Shown here piece by piece: positions 35,457-45,140 of a DNA stretch of 64,000 nt (position 1 is the stretch's first letter; each line of letters starts with the position of its first letter). Below the pieces are notes generated by a model, which did no database searches, was not told the origin of the DNA, and saw nothing but the letters and a program-made list of their open reading frames with translations. Both the position numbers and the translations under genes were made by a program. Source of the stretch: Yoonia maritima (GTDB taxonomy: Bacteria > Pseudomonadota > Alphaproteobacteria > Rhodobacterales > Rhodobacteraceae); assembly GCF_003003285.1 (NCBI RefSeq), contig NZ_PVTP01000010.1, positions 1-64,000 on the forward strand, read 5' to 3'.

Positions 35457-36572
35457 TTAGAATGCGAATGTCAGCTCAACAGTCGCGCCGTCTTGGTAGT
35501 CTGGGCCACCAACTTCATCGTCTGCTTTTGCGCCAGCTGTTTCAGCTTCTGCATAAGAAACGAGGATCGATGCGCCGCCACCCAGGTCGTATGTACCTGC
35601 GATGTATGCGTCTGTACCGTTGTTTGCTTCAGTCGCGTCGTCAGACTGGTCGTAAACACCAGCAAGGATAGTCAGACCGTTACCCAGGTCGTAAGAACCG
35701 TCCAAGCCGATTTTGTTTACGCCTTGGTCGTAGTCGTAGTCGCCTTTAACAGACAGTGCGCCTTCGGAGTAAGCAAGTGTTACACCGTAGTTGTCTTCGT
35801 CAGCTGCGTCGTCTTCTGAAACGTAGTAAACTGTCGCAGTTACTGGACCGAATGGGTAAGCAACTTGAACACCTACAGAAGATTCGTCCAGTGTTTCGTC
35901 AGATGCGTATGCAACTGTGATGTCTGCGCCAGAGAAAGACGCGCCTACAGACAGACCGAAGATTTCGGACGTGTTGTAGTCACCGTTTGCGCCGTTTGCC
36001 AGAACGCCGAATGCAGCTTCGGATTCTTCTTGGTACGCAGCAACTACTGAGAACTGACCGAAGTCACCAGCAGCAGCAACAGACAGCTGGTCAACGTGGC
36101 TGTCGTCTGTTGGGAAGTTGTTGTCTGCATCGGCAACTGTGTAAGAAACGGCTGCTTCAACTGCACCGAAAGATGCTTCGCCGCGCAGAACTGTTTCGCC
36201 GTCAGCTTCTGAGAAGCCGTCAGATTCCATGTCGCCTGCAGATTTCCACAGTGTTTCAGCAGCAAATGCTGTGTCACCGTAGTACATGCCAGCAGATTCT
36301 GTTGTCAGAGACAGAACATAGCTTTCGCTGATGATGTCTGTTTCGTTGTCGTTGTCGATTGCGTCAAACTGAAAAGACGCAGCAGCAGTTACGCCGTTGT
36401 CCAGTTCCTGAGACATTGCAGTTGCAACGTTTGCGTCCCAGTAGAAACCGTCGTTGTCGCCAGCGATGCGTGAGTTGTAGCCCAGTGTTGCTTCACCGGA
36501 GAAAGATACTTCAGCAGCTGCGGCGCCAGCAAAGGCAACAAGCGCAGATGTTGTAAGAAGGATGCTTTTCAT
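35457..36572 (-). CDS. Gram-negative porin
   Basis: This 371-residue outer-membrane barrel has a signal peptide (ILLTTSALVAFAGAAAA|EV), a mature start VSFSGEATLGYNSR, alternating amphipathic strands rich in Gly, Asp and Tyr, and the terminal Phe of outer-membrane proteins (VELTFAF). It is the general-diffusion type common in marine Rhodobacteraceae. Codon use is highly biased (GCT, GTT and so on), which suggests strong expression. It has its own terminator and a 226-base AT-rich upstream region. Confidence 0.9.
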   Translation of the reverse strand: MKSILLTTSALVAFAGAAAAEVSFSGEATLGYNSRIAGDNDGFYWDANVATAMSQELDNGVTAAASFQFDAIDNDNETDIISESYVLSLTTESAGMYYGDTAFAAETLWKSAGDMESDGFSEADGETVLRGEASFGAVEAAVSYTVADADNNFPTDDSHVDQLSVAAAGDFGQFSVVAAYQEESEAAFGVLANGANGDYNTSEIFGLSVGASFSGADITVAYASDETLDESSVGVQVAYPFGPVTATVYYVSEDDAADEDNYGVTLAYSEGALSVKGDYDYDQGVNKIGLDGSYDLGNGLTILAGVYDQSDDATEANNGTDAYIAGTYDLGGGASILVSYAEAETAGAKADDEVGGPDYQDGATVELTFAF

Positions 36573-36798
36573 GGATTTATTCCCTCGTGTTTTGCATTCC
36601 CAAGAATGCCAGTTTTCCTAGCATTGGCGTTTAACTGCGCCCATTGGTTCTGACACTCAAGTAAATTAGACCATAATTAGGCGGGTTCGCGGAAAATGAT
36701 GCATCAAGGACACACAGTGTTTTGGGCGGTGACATCGTCCCTAATTGCCTTTATTTCGGCCTGAAACGTGACGTGACCCTTATTTTCCGGAGCCTTAC

Positions 36799-37452
36799 AT
36801 GCCCTTAGCCGATATTCAGGATCGTATTCGTGCCGCTTGTGAGGCATCAGGGCGAAAAAAAGATGATGTGACCCTTATTGCAGTGTCTAAGGTGCAACCT
36901 AATGACCGGGTCGAGGCTGTCTTGGATCAGGGACATCGAGTCTTTGGTGAGAATAAGGTGCAAGAAGCGGCAGGAAAGTGGCCTGCGTTTTGTGAAGTCT
37001 ATAGTGACGTTCAGCTGCACATGATTGGGCCGTTGCAGACGAACAAGGCCCGTCAAGCGATGGAGCTTGCACAGGCGATCCATACTGTTGATCGCCCAAA
37101 GTTGGCTGCGACCATTGCGCGATTGGCGCAAGAGATTGGAGATTGCCCAGATTTATTTATTCAGGTGAACACAGGTGAGGAGCCGCAGAAGGCGGGCGTG
37201 TTCCCTGCACAGGCAGACACATTTGTTGCCGAAGTGCGTGCGCTTGATCTACCCGTTAAGGGGTTGATGTGCATTCCGCCCGTGGACGAGGAGCCATCGC
37301 TGCATTTCGCACTGCTTGCGAAGATCGCAGCGCGCAACGGTTTAACTGGTCTTTCGATGGGTATGAGCAGTGATTTTGAGCGGGCTATTGCGCTGGGTGC
37401 GACGCATATTCGCGTTGGCTCTGCTATTTTTGGCGATCGCGTATCTGTGTGA
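36799..37452 (+). CDS. PLP homeostasis protein (YggS/PROSC)
   Basis: This 217-residue single-domain alanine-racemase-like fold binds pyridoxal phosphate on the Lys in AVSKVQPND. Other family segments are FGENKVQEA, LHMIGPLQTNKA and a C-terminal GLSMGMSSDFERAIALGATHIRVGSAIFG. It buffers PLP in the cytoplasm. Its TGA overlaps the start of the pseudouridine synthase gene (TGATG), so the two are coupled. Confidence 0.95.
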   Translation: MPLADIQDRIRAACEASGRKKDDVTLIAVSKVQPNDRVEAVLDQGHRVFGENKVQEAAGKWPAFCEVYSDVQLHMIGPLQTNKARQAMELAQAIHTVDRPKLAATIARLAQEIGDCPDLFIQVNTGEEPQKAGVFPAQADTFVAEVRALDLPVKGLMCIPPVDEEPSLHFALLAKIAARNGLTGLSMGMSSDFERAIALGATHIRVGSAIFGDRVSV

Positions 37453-38096
37453 TGACGGATTATAACCCGCCACAGGATCCGCTTGTCATCTTACATGACG
37501 ACCACGAGGTCGTTTTGGTTGATAAGCCGAGTGGGCTATTGTCAGTTCCCGGTAAAGGCGAGTTGCTGGCCGATTGCCTGATGGCGCGTGTAAAGGCGGT
37601 GTTTCCTACTGCGCTTTTGGTCCATCGCCTAGATAGAGACACATCTGGGGTGATGATTTTTGCGCTTACTCCACATGCGCAGCGCCACCTAGGGTTGCAG
37701 TTTGAAAAGCGTCAAACCAAAAAGACATATGTTGCGCGGGTCTGGGGCGAAATGCAGGAAAAGACGGGTACGGTTGATCTGCCTTTAATCGTGGACTGGC
37801 CCAACCGTCCAAAACAGATGGTTGACCATGAAAATGGCAAGCAAGCGCTGACCGACTGGCGTGTTATGCGGAAAGGCAACGGCGAGACGCGCGTACGGTT
37901 AATGCCTAAGACCGGGCGTTCACATCAGCTACGGGTGCATATGCTGGCCATGGGGCACCCAATATTGGGTGACCCATTTTATGCCGAAGGACCTGCAGGT
38001 GACTACCCCCGGCTTATGCTTCATTCTGAGACATTCCAGTTTCGACACCCGGATGGAGGGCAAGGTACGCGCATCACAGCAAAGTGTCCGTTTTAG
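37452..38096 (+). CDS. RluA-family pseudouridine synthase
   Basis: This 214-residue pseudouridylate synthase lacks the S4 domain. The catalytic Asp is in VHRLDRDTSGVMIFA, and it has VLVDKPSGLLSVPG and the RSHQLRVHMLAMGHPILGDPFY segment. Small RluA-type enzymes of this size modify tRNA or 23S rRNA; the target is not clear. Its stop interlocks with that of the convergent esterase gene (four-base overlap). Confidence 0.9.
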   Translation: MTDYNPPQDPLVILHDDHEVVLVDKPSGLLSVPGKGELLADCLMARVKAVFPTALLVHRLDRDTSGVMIFALTPHAQRHLGLQFEKRQTKKTYVARVWGEMQEKTGTVDLPLIVDWPNRPKQMVDHENGKQALTDWRVMRKGNGETRVRLMPKTGRSHQLRVHMLAMGHPILGDPFYAEGPAGDYPRLMLHSETFQFRHPDGGQGTRITAKCPF

Positions 38097-38689
38097 CCAG
38101 AGACAAATTCCGCAATTTTTTCGATTTCGGATTGGCTGATTTCATGTCCGCCTTGATGCCAATGCAGTGTGACAATCGCCCCTTGGTCCGTGAAATAATC
38201 CGCAAGATCCTGCGTTTGAGGTGCTGGGCAAATTGGGTCACGCTTTCCCGCAGTGATCAAGATCCGGCGGCCAGTAAGATTAGGCTGAGGTTTGGGCTCC
38301 CAAGGAATTAATGGATGCATCAAGATTAGATCATCAACGATGTCTGGCTGTTCTAGTGCTACAGCCGCAAGAATATTCGCGCCGTTTGAATACCCAAGCC
38401 CAAACGTGCGAGGTGCATTCGCCGTCGATATTTCGGTGCGGATAAACTGCGCCATTTCGGTCGTGCGGCGTGCAAGATCAGGCATGTCATAGACGCCTTC
38501 GCCTGTTCTGCGAAAGTAACGCAAGGCACCATGTTCGGTTACGTTGCCCCGCGGCGATGTAATATGCGCAGCCGGAGCCAGTTGTTCTGCAAATCCGTGG
38601 AACTGATCCTCGTTTCCGCCTGTCCCATGAAACGTTAGGAACAGCGGCTGTCCCGCTGCGCCCTTTGTGCGTTTGGCGTGATATGGCAT
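38093..38689 (-). CDS. Phospholipase/carboxylesterase-type hydrolase (MhqD-like)
   Basis: This 198-residue alpha/beta hydrolase has the FHGTGGNEDQF oxyanion segment, the nucleophile in LGYSNGANI, the acid in AGKRDPICP and the His in WHQGGHEIS. ATG 38689 lies one base after the stop of the VOC dioxygenase gene. In Bacillus, mhqD-type esterases sit with mhqO-type dioxygenases and act in quinone and electrophile defence; the pairing here suggests the same but is not proof. It converges on the pseudouridine synthase gene. Confidence 0.87.
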   Translation of the reverse strand: MPYHAKRTKGAAGQPLFLTFHGTGGNEDQFHGFAEQLAPAAHITSPRGNVTEHGALRYFRRTGEGVYDMPDLARRTTEMAQFIRTEISTANAPRTFGLGYSNGANILAAVALEQPDIVDDLILMHPLIPWEPKPQPNLTGRRILITAGKRDPICPAPQTQDLADYFTDQGAIVTLHWHQGGHEISQSEIEKIAEFVSG

Positions 38690-38690
38690 A

Positions 38691-39620
38691 TTAGTTCTCG
38701 ATAGGTTGGAGGTAGCCTTCAAGGCGGGCGCGTAGATGTTCGTGCTGGCTTGGCAATTTCAGCGCTTCGCCAAGGTGTGCGGTGTCCTCGTCACGGTCAA
38801 ATCCCGGTTCGTTTGTCGCGACTTCAAACAACACGCCACCCGGCGTGCGAAAGTAGATCGCATAGAAGTAGTCACGGTCGATGACTGGCGTAACTTGGTA
38901 TCCAGTGTCCAACAGCGCCTCGCGTACTTCTAATTGGCGGGCGCGATTTTCGACGGCAAAGGCTATGTGGTGTACTGAACCTGCACCTTGGGCAGCGCGA
39001 CGTGCACCGGGGATAAGCTCTATATCAATTACGTTGGCATCATTCCCGCCCGGAACGATGAAGCGGGTCACGTTGTTTTCGGTCTCTTGCTTTTCGTAGC
39101 CCATGAACTTTAGCAGCTCTGCGCTTTGGGCGTCATCGGCCAGTTGCATGTCGGTCGAATGAAAACCGCGAATGCCCATATCGGCGCTGACACCATTGCC
39201 AGTCCATGGCGTACGGTCATCATTGCTCTCGACAAGGGCAAATCTATCGCCGTCTGGGCCATCAAACAAAATGCGGTTTTGACCAAAGCGAACGTCTTGA
39301 GACATTGCCGTCGTTTCAAATGTGGCCAAGCGATCAAGCCATGCCTGCGACGTTCCTGTTGGGATACTGAACGATGTCCGCCCCACTTCGCCAGTACCAG
39401 CGATGCCGCGGCCAGCATTTGGAAACGGAAAATATGTCATGACAGTCCCCGGCGTTCCGGCTTCGTCCCCATAGTACAGGTGGTAAACGTCGGGGGCGTC
39501 AAAATTGACGGTCTTTTTGACGCGTCGTAATCCAAGTACGTTAGTAAAGAACGCATTGTTTGTACGGGCATCACTGGCCAGCGATGTGACGTGATGCAGG
39601 CCTTTGATTTGTTTTAGCAT
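38691..39620 (-). CDS. VOC-fold ring-cleaving dioxygenase (MhqO-like)
   Basis: This 309-residue protein has two glyoxalase/bleomycin-type beta-alpha-beta-beta-beta repeats: GLHHVTSLASDARTNNAFFTNVLGLR at the start and SVHHIAFAVENRARQLEVREAL in the second half, with metal-ligand His residues and a C-terminal Glu in GGVLFEVATNEPGFDRDED. It resembles MhqO/MhqA hydroquinone dioxygenases. It forms a two-gene unit with the esterase just downstream and diverges from the peroxiredoxin gene. Confidence 0.88.
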   Translation of the reverse strand: MLKQIKGLHHVTSLASDARTNNAFFTNVLGLRRVKKTVNFDAPDVYHLYYGDEAGTPGTVMTYFPFPNAGRGIAGTGEVGRTSFSIPTGTSQAWLDRLATFETTAMSQDVRFGQNRILFDGPDGDRFALVESNDDRTPWTGNGVSADMGIRGFHSTDMQLADDAQSAELLKFMGYEKQETENNVTRFIVPGGNDANVIDIELIPGARRAAQGAGSVHHIAFAVENRARQLEVREALLDTGYQVTPVIDRDYFYAIYFRTPGGVLFEVATNEPGFDRDEDTAHLGEALKLPSQHEHLRARLEGYLQPIEN

Positions 39621-39696
39621 TGGTCATCTCCTGATCTGTTGCCGCATAAATAACGTGTTTCGATCCGCACTAAATACCGCTGAGCGCACTGCAATG

Positions 39697-39710
39697 GTTC
39701 GAAAATGAAC
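39697..39710. promoter_or_regulatory. Short inverted repeat in mhqO-like/peroxiredoxin intergenic region
   Basis: GTTC and GAAC flank six bases (GTTCGAAAATGAAC) roughly midway between two divergent stress-type genes. It is an operator candidate; no regulator gene is adjacent, so the assignment is weak. Confidence 0.25.
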
Positions 39711-39811
39711 ATGAAAACATGACAAGCTGCGACAAAGGGTATGACCCTGTAGCGCAATCAACGATGCGGGCATATATATCTACTAACGCATTACAACAAA
39801 GGAGCGTTCCA

Positions 39812-40459
39812 ATGGGCCTACGCATTAACGATACAATTCCCGATATGACGGTTGAGACAGACCACGGCACGATTTCCCTACATGATTGGATCGGCGACAG
39901 CTGGGCAGTCCTGTTTTCGCACCCCAAGGATTTTACCCCCGTCTGCACCACAGAATTTGGCGCGGTCGCGCAGTTGGCAAACGAATGGGAAAAACGCGGA
40001 ACGAAGGTTCTGGGCATCAGTATTGATGGTGTCGAAGATCATAAAAAGTGGAAAGGTGACATCGAAACTGTTGCTGGCACTAAAGCAGGTTTTCCCATCG
40101 TTGCCGATGAGGGGCTGGAAATGGCTAAAGCCTTCGACATGCTTCCTGCCGAGGCCTACATGCCTGACGGGCGCACACCTGCGGATAGCGCGACAGTGCG
40201 TTCTGTCTTTATCGTTGGGCCAGATAAGAAGCTAAAGCTGTCGATGACATATCCAATGACCGTTGGCCGTAACTTTGCCGAAGTCCTACGTGCACTTGAT
40301 GGTTTGCAAACGTCGGTTGGGCAGGGTGTGGCTACGCCTGCAAACTGGAATGTCGGTGATGATGTGATCATTCCAGCATCGGTAAGTAATGAAGATGCCA
40401 AAGCGAAATACGGTGATTTCAAAACCGTGTTGCCGTACCTACGTACGACGAAGCTGTAA
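39812..40459 (+). CDS. 1-Cys peroxiredoxin (Prx6 type)
   Basis: This 215-residue thiol peroxidase has the peroxidatic Cys45 in PKDFTPVCTTEFG and the long C-terminal Prx6 domain (ATVRSVFIVGPDKKLKLSMTYP, then GRNFAEVLRALD). It reduces peroxides using an external thiol; no resolving Cys is present. AAAGGAG eight bases before ATG 39812 marks a strong start and overrides a longer frame. It diverges from the mhqO-like gene, which suggests a shared oxidative or electrophile stress response. Confidence 0.94.
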   Translation: MGLRINDTIPDMTVETDHGTISLHDWIGDSWAVLFSHPKDFTPVCTTEFGAVAQLANEWEKRGTKVLGISIDGVEDHKKWKGDIETVAGTKAGFPIVADEGLEMAKAFDMLPAEAYMPDGRTPADSATVRSVFIVGPDKKLKLSMTYPMTVGRNFAEVLRALDGLQTSVGQGVATPANWNVGDDVIIPASVSNEDAKAKYGDFKTVLPYLRTTKL

Positions 40460-40465
40460 CAAAAA

Positions 40466-40495
40466 TGGACCGCATTCAATATTGGATGCGGTCCA
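40466..40495 (-). terminator. Rho-independent terminator, convergent genes
   Basis: The stem TGGACCGCAT/ATGCGGTCCA is followed leftward by TTTTTGTT. It mainly ends the beta-barrel gene and may slow the peroxiredoxin transcript. Confidence 0.82.
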
Positions 40496-40502
40496 CCTAA
40501 TT

Positions 40503-41156
40503 TTAGAAACGGTACGCAAGCCCAAGGCTGAGGTACGGATAGATGTTTAGATCATCCGCGTCATCACGCGCTTCTGCGTAGTCGTCGCTGCTGTCAATTT
40601 CAGCTTGCAACGTCGCATCGTCAGATTTCGCTGACAGATCAACACCACCGATGAAAATCGCACCGATTTCGCTGCTGAATGTCCAGTTGTCTGCGAAATG
40701 CAGATCATAACCCGTTGTCAGGACAGGTGCGACGGTGTTGTTAAATTCAGACTTTGTCGTCACAGAGCCGCTTGTGTACTCAGTTCCATCAATCTCGATT
40801 GGGTTGGCAGCTGATGCTTCTGCAACACCGGTGAAATCTGTGTTGGATAGGAATAGGCCACCTGACACACGCCAGCCGCTTTGTGTTGGATAGTAATCTG
40901 CTAAGACGGCAAAACCGCCAAGGCTTGCGTCAAATTCATAGGAACCGTCGCCAGGCTCAGAGCCGGAATCTTCATAAGAGAAGCCGCCCATTAGTGCACC
41001 GCGAACGCGAAACTGTTCGTTGATGACGTATGATGCTTCTAGGTTGCCACCGAATGTCGAAACACCAAGCCCGACGGACATATCGCCAGCTTCTTGCGCT
41101 TGAACGGCAGTGCATGAAACAAGTACTGCTACGCAGCTAGCAAAAGTAGTATTCAT
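40503..41156 (-). CDS. Small outer-membrane beta-barrel protein
   Basis: This 217-residue protein has a signal peptide (ASCVAVLVSCTAVQA|QE), alternating strands (MSVGLGVSTFGGNLEASYVI, VRGALMGGFSY and so on) and the terminal Phe typical of outer-membrane proteins (LSLGLAYRF). Size fits an eight-stranded barrel. No specific function can be assigned. Upstream (41157-41384) is AT-rich DNA without a gene other than the pnp terminator. Confidence 0.8.
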   Translation of the reverse strand: MNTTFASCVAVLVSCTAVQAQEAGDMSVGLGVSTFGGNLEASYVINEQFRVRGALMGGFSYEDSGSEPGDGSYEFDASLGGFAVLADYYPTQSGWRVSGGLFLSNTDFTGVAEASAANPIEIDGTEYTSGSVTTKSEFNNTVAPVLTTGYDLHFADNWTFSSEIGAIFIGGVDLSAKSDDATLQAEIDSSDDYAEARDDADDLNIYPYLSLGLAYRF

Positions 41157-41327
41157 TATTAGTCTCCAAAAAGTGAATGGATTTTATCTATAGGATTTAA
41201 ATTGAGAGAATAGTTGAACTACAAAAGTAGTTCTTTGATTTGCAGGTGGTTGTGGCTGCACCGCAACGGTTGTGTTTTCGGAGTGGATTTTCGGTTATCC
41301 CGTGTGCACGAATATGTAGCGTAAATT

Positions 41328-41361
41328 GAAAAGGCCCCGACAAATCAATGTCAGGGCCTTC
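41328..41361 (-). terminator. Rho-independent terminator of pnp
   Basis: On the minus strand AAGGCCCTGACA pairs with TGTCGGGGCCTT (one G-U) and is followed by TTTT. Confidence 0.88.
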
Positions 41362-41384
41362 GCTTAAACTAAGAGTGGGCTGAA

Positions 41385-43520
41385 TTATTCTTCAGCGGCT
41401 TCTTCTTTAACGACTTCTTTACCAGTTTCCTGATCAACCATTTTCATGGCCAAGCGGACTTTGCCACGATCATCGAAGCCAAGCAGCTTAACCCATACTT
41501 CCTGGCCTTCTTTTAGAACGTCAGAAGGGTGGTTCAGGCGGCGGTTTTCGATTTGGGACACGTGTACCAGACCGTCGCGTTTGCCGAAGAAGTTCACGAA
41601 AGCACCAAAGTCGACCAGTTTCACAACTGTCCCTTTGTAGATCACGCCTTCTTCTGGCTCTGCTACGATTGAATGGATCATGTCGTAGGCTTTTTTGATC
41701 GCTTCAGCATCGTTAGATGCCAGCTTGATCACACCGTCATCGTTGATGTCGACTTTTGCGCCGGATGTTTCAACGATTTCACGGATGACCTTGCCGCCAG
41801 AACCGATTACTTCACGGATCTTGTCGGTTGGGATCTGCATTGTTTCGATCTTAGGTGCGTGAACGCTAAATTCCTGCGCGCCTGTCAGGGCTTTGCCCAT
41901 CTCTTCGAGGATATGCAAACGACCGGCTTTCGCCTGCTCAAGCGCCTTTGACATGATGTCAGACGTGATGCCTGCAATCTTGATGTCCATTTGCAAAGAC
42001 GTGATACCGTTTTCAGTACCGGCAACTTTAAAGTCCATGTCGCCAAGGTGGTCTTCGTCACCCAAGATGTCAGACAAGATTGCGTAGTCGCCATCGTCTT
42101 CCATAACCAGACCCATCGCAACGCCAGCAACTGGTGACTTAAGCGGAACACCAGCGTCCATCATGGACAGAGAGCCACCACATACAGATGCCATCGAAGA
42201 CGAACCGTTTGATTCAGTGATCTCAGACACCAAGCGGATTGTGTATGGGAAATCAGTTGCAGCAGGCAGAACAGCCTGAAGCGCACGCCAAGCCAATTTA
42301 CCGTGGCCGATTTCACGACGGCCAGGACCAGACACACGACCAACTTCACCAACAGAATATGGTGGGAAGTTATAGTGCAGCATAAAGTTAGATTTATACA
42401 TGCCAGTCAGCGAGTCGATCATTTGTTCGTCGTCGCCAGTGCCCAATGTCGTTACAACCAGACCTTGGGTTTCGCCGCGTGTAAACAGGGCAGAACCGTG
42501 TGTACGTGGCAGGATGCCTGTTTCTGAAACGATTGGACGAATTGTGTCCAATGCACGACCGTCGATACGCTTGCCGTTTTTCACAACATCGCCGCGCAGA
42601 ACGTTTGATTCGAGCTTCTTAAGCGCAGCGCCCAAGTTGCCGTCTTCTTTTTGTTCGTCTGTCAGGGCTTCGATGATTGATGCCTTCGCAGCAGCAACCG
42701 CGGCTGTGCGCTCTTGCTTGTCTGTGATTGCATAAGCAGCGCGCATTGCGTCTTCGCCAGCGGCTTTTACAGCTGCGGAAAGCTCAGAGTAATCCTCTGG
42801 CTGGAAGTCAAATGGCTCTTTCGCACATTCTTCTGCCAGATCAATGATCAGGTCGATCACAGGCTGGATCTGTTCGTGGGCGAAAGTCACCGCACCCAGC
42901 ATTTCTGCTTCGGTCAGCTCGTACGCTTCTGATTCAACCATCATCACGGCGTCTTTGGTGCCGGCTACAACAAGATCCAAACGCTGCTCTGGGTTCAGGC
43001 GCAGGTTATGCATGTCGTCGATTTCAGGGTTCAGGATGTATTCTCCGTCCACGAAACCAACGCGACAAGCGCCGATTGGGCCACGGAATGGCGCGCCGGA
43101 AATTGTCAGCGCAGCAGAAGCAGCGATCATCGCAACCATGTCTGGGTCGTTGACCATGTCGTGCGACAGAACTGTACACATGACCAGAACTTCGTTTTTG
43201 AAGCCGGGAACGAACAGTGGGCGAATTGGACGGTCGATCAGGCGGGATGTCAGCGTCTCTTTTTCAGTTGGACGTGCTTCGCGCTTGAAAAAGCCGCCTG
43301 GTACTTTACCGGCGGCGTAGTATTTTTCTTGGTAGTGAACGGTCAGAGGAAAGAAATCCTGACCGGGTTTTTGGGCGCGTGCGAATGTCACGTTTGCCAT
43401 AACACTGGTTTCACCCAGCGTGGCAATGACAGAGCCGTCAGCCTGACGAGCAACTTTGCCCGTTTCAAGTGTGAGCGTTTCTTGCCCCCACTGCATCGAT
43501 TTTTTAACTTCGTTAAACAT
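41385..43520 (-). CDS. pnp: Polyribonucleotide nucleotidyltransferase
   Basis: This 711-residue 3'-5' exoribonuclease has two RNase PH domains ([16 protein letters not shown], then [17 protein letters not shown]; second domain [21 protein letters not shown]), a linking alpha domain, the KH domain ([15 protein letters not shown]) and a C-terminal S1 domain ([20 protein letters not shown]). ATG 43520 is chosen because AGGA lies seven bases upstream; the ATG directly before it is too close. It follows rpsO as in most Proteobacteria, with a terminator between them. Confidence 0.97.
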   Translation of the reverse strand: MFNEVKKSMQWGQETLTLETGKVARQADGSVIATLGETSVMANVTFARAQKPGQDFFPLTVHYQEKYYAAGKVPGGFFKREARPTEKETLTSRLIDRPIRPLFVPGFKNEVLVMCTVLSHDMVNDPDMVAMIAASAALTISGAPFRGPIGACRVGFVDGEYILNPEIDDMHNLRLNPEQRLDLVVAGTKDAVMMVESEAYELTEAEMLGAVTFAHEQIQPVIDLIIDLAEECAKEPFDFQPEDYSELSAAVKAAGEDAMRAAYAITDKQERTAAVAAAKASIIEALTDEQKEDGNLGAALKKLESNVLRGDVVKNGKRIDGRALDTIRPIVSETGILPRTHGSALFTRGETQGLVVTTLGTGDDEQMIDSLTGMYKSNFMLHYNFPPYSVGEVGRVSGPGRREIGHGKLAWRALQAVLPAATDFPYTIRLVSEITESNGSSSMASVCGGSLSMMDAGVPLKSPVAGVAMGLVMEDDGDYAILSDILGDEDHLGDMDFKVAGTENGITSLQMDIKIAGITSDIMSKALEQAKAGRLHILEEMGKALTGAQEFSVHAPKIETMQIPTDKIREVIGSGGKVIREIVETSGAKVDINDDGVIKLASNDAEAIKKAYDMIHSIVAEPEEGVIYKGTVVKLVDFGAFVNFFGKRDGLVHVSQIENRRLNHPSDVLKEGQEVWVKLLGFDDRGKVRLAMKMVDQETGKEVVKEEAAEE

Positions 43521-43523
43521 CAT

Positions 43524-43823
43524 GTTTTCCTAGTCGGGCCGCAGCCCATTTTGCGTAGGGGGCGTATTCCCCCTCATTCCGGTATCTTCTTTGTCAGGCG
43601 CTGGAATGCGGGCGCCGGTCTCTCAAGATTTGCGGGCCATAGCTGAATTTTGCGTATTTGGGAAGAGAAAGCTCTTTCAACTGCGATTTGGTCACATTTT
43701 GTACTGTGTCCGATCAATTACATGGCCTTTGCTAAATCATGAAATTTGGAATTATTCATCCACACACTTTATGCGTGTGTTGTGGCGGTTTTCAAGAGAA
43801 TTAGTCTCGATCTAGCTTAAAGT
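43524..43823. promoter_or_regulatory. pnp leader region with hairpins
   Basis: Roughly 300 bases lie between the rpsO terminator and pnp without a credible gene. Two small hairpins lie in the probable pnp leader: GGGGG/CCCCC around CGTATT (43558-43573) and GGGC/GCCC (about 43536-43546). In E. coli the pnp leader is cleaved by RNase III for autoregulation; these hairpins are short, so the parallel is tentative. Confidence 0.35.
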
Positions 43824-43852
43824 AAAAAACGCCCACCAAAAGGTGGACGTTT
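43824..43852 (-). terminator. Rho-independent terminator of rpsO
   Basis: On the minus strand a GGTGG/CCACC-centred stem with one mismatch and loop TTTT is followed by TTTTTTAC. Confidence 0.85.
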
Positions 43853-43888
43853 TGTATCGTTGCTGAAGCTATGCTTCGATGCGTCGGC

Positions 43889-44158
43889 TTAGCGACGCAG
43901 ACCTAGACGCTCGATCAGGCTTTGGTAGCGTGCTTCGTCTTTGGCCTTTGTGTAGTCCAAAAGCTTACGACGCAGAGCAACCATTTTAAGCAGACCGCGG
44001 CGGCCGTGGTTGTCTTTTTTGTGGGTCTTGAAGTGCTCTGTCAGTGTCGCGATGCGCGATGACAAGATAGCAACCTGAACTTCGGGCGAACCTGTGTCGC
44101 CTTCTTTGGTTGCAAATTCCTTCATGATCCGTGCTTTGTCTTCTGCAGTAATCGACAT
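43889..44158 (-). CDS. rpsO: Ribosomal protein S15
   Basis: The standard 89-residue S15 includes [36 protein letters not shown] and the 16S rRNA-binding [24 protein letters not shown], ending [10 protein letters not shown] longer frame begins upstream but ATG 44158, with a GGAG site (ACAAGGAGACCCCG), gives the exact family length. A terminator separates it from pnp. Confidence 0.98.
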   Translation of the reverse strand: MSITAEDKARIMKEFATKEGDTGSPEVQVAILSSRIATLTEHFKTHKKDNHGRRGLLKMVALRRKLLDYTKAKDEARYQSLIERLGLRR

Positions 44159-44291
44159 CGGGGTCTCCTTGTTATTAAGGGTGAATGGCGCGATCCGGGA
44201 TGTCGTCCAGAAAGGCCCGTGGAGGCTCCGGCAAGGTATTCCCTGCGCGGATGGCTGCATTTAGGGGGATTCCTTCAAAAAGGAAAGCTTT

Positions 44292-45140
44292 TTATGTGGA
44301 AACCAGCGTGACCGAAGAAAGATCAAGCTCTATCAGATTGCTGAACGTGGCAACGATTTGATCGTCGGCGAGCAATACCAAGCCATCGTCAGATAGCTGA
44401 GTTGTAATTGTTGGTTCGTTACCCGCATAGCTAATTTCGATTACGTCTTCACCGGGGATAAAGTCTTGGATGATTGCCATGGTGTCGGTACCCAATGCAA
44501 AGGTATCGGCGCCAGTGCCACCGTTTAGGACGTCATCATTCCCACCAATCAGCACATCATTTCCTGCGCCGCCGTTCAGAAAGTCGCGGATGTTGTCTTC
44601 GCGATCTTCAATAATATCGTCGCCCGCGCCGCCATGTAGCGTGTCAGCACCGTCGCCACCGATTAGTGTGTCGTCGCCCAATGAGCCAAGCAGCATGTCG
44701 TCGCCTGTGCCTCCCGATAGGATGTCATTGCCGCCGCCACCGTTCAGGCTATCGTTCCCAGCACCTCCTTCGACAAGGTCATCGCCGATATGGCCAAACA
44801 GGTTGTCGTTCCCGGCATTGCCATTAATCTGGTCGTCTCCCGCCCCACCGTGGATTTCATCGTCGCCTGCGCCACCTGCCAAAAGGTCATGGCCATCTTC
44901 ACCATCAAGATAGTCATCGCCTGATCCTGTGGTCACAACGTCATCGGTATCGCCCGAAAAAACGATCATGTCTGCATCGACCGCATCCATGAATTCGTCC
45001 ATTGGCATGATGTCTTCGTCATCGATTTCATCGGGGTCGTCTTCGTGTGTGGTAGTCTCTGGTTCGTCGTCTTCAGGGTCCACCAGCATAATCGCTGACA
45101 TCGTCACCCCAAGAATTCCTAAAATCGCCAACATTGTCAT
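44292..45140 (-). CDS. RTX-type calcium-binding repeat protein
   Basis: This 282-residue protein starts with a hydrophobic helix (MLAILGILGVTMSAIMLV), possibly a membrane anchor or uncleaved signal, then an acidic spacer (DPEDDEPETT and following) and about a dozen nonapeptide GGxGxDxLx repeats from residue 75 to 215 (GGAGDDEIHGGAGDDQI). A beta-strand C-terminal block follows. Such repeats fold as a calcium-filled beta-roll outside the cell and usually exit by type I secretion, though a C-terminal signal is not obvious. It sits between truB/DUF1643 and rpsO, an unusual place. Confidence 0.88.
   Translation of the reverse strand: MTMLAILGILGVTMSAIMLVDPEDDEPETTTHEDDPDEIDDEDIMPMDEFMDAVDADMIVFSGDTDDVVTTGSGDDYLDGEDGHDLLAGGAGDDEIHGGAGDDQINGNAGNDNLFGHIGDDLVEGGAGNDSLNGGGGNDILSGGTGDDMLLGSLGDDTLIGGDGADTLHGGAGDDIIEDREDNIRDFLNGGAGNDVLIGGNDDVLNGGTGADTFALGTDTMAIIQDFIPGEDVIEISYAGNEPTITTQLSDDGLVLLADDQIVATFSNLIELDLSSVTLVST

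Noticed and set aside
35493-36331. Plus-strand frames opposite the porin gene
   Set aside because: They arise from strong codon bias of the porin on the other strand; the Cys/Val- or Gln-rich products look artificial.
43591-43815. 74-codon plus-strand frame between pnp and rpsO
   Set aside because: It lies in the pnp leader, antisense to the operon, and has no recognisable features.
44470-44913. Plus-strand frame opposite the RTX gene, and the repetitive DNA there as a possible CRISPR
   Set aside because: The repetition has a 27-base codon period of the GGxGxDxLx motif, is degenerate, and has no spacer-like unique segments. It is a coding repeat.
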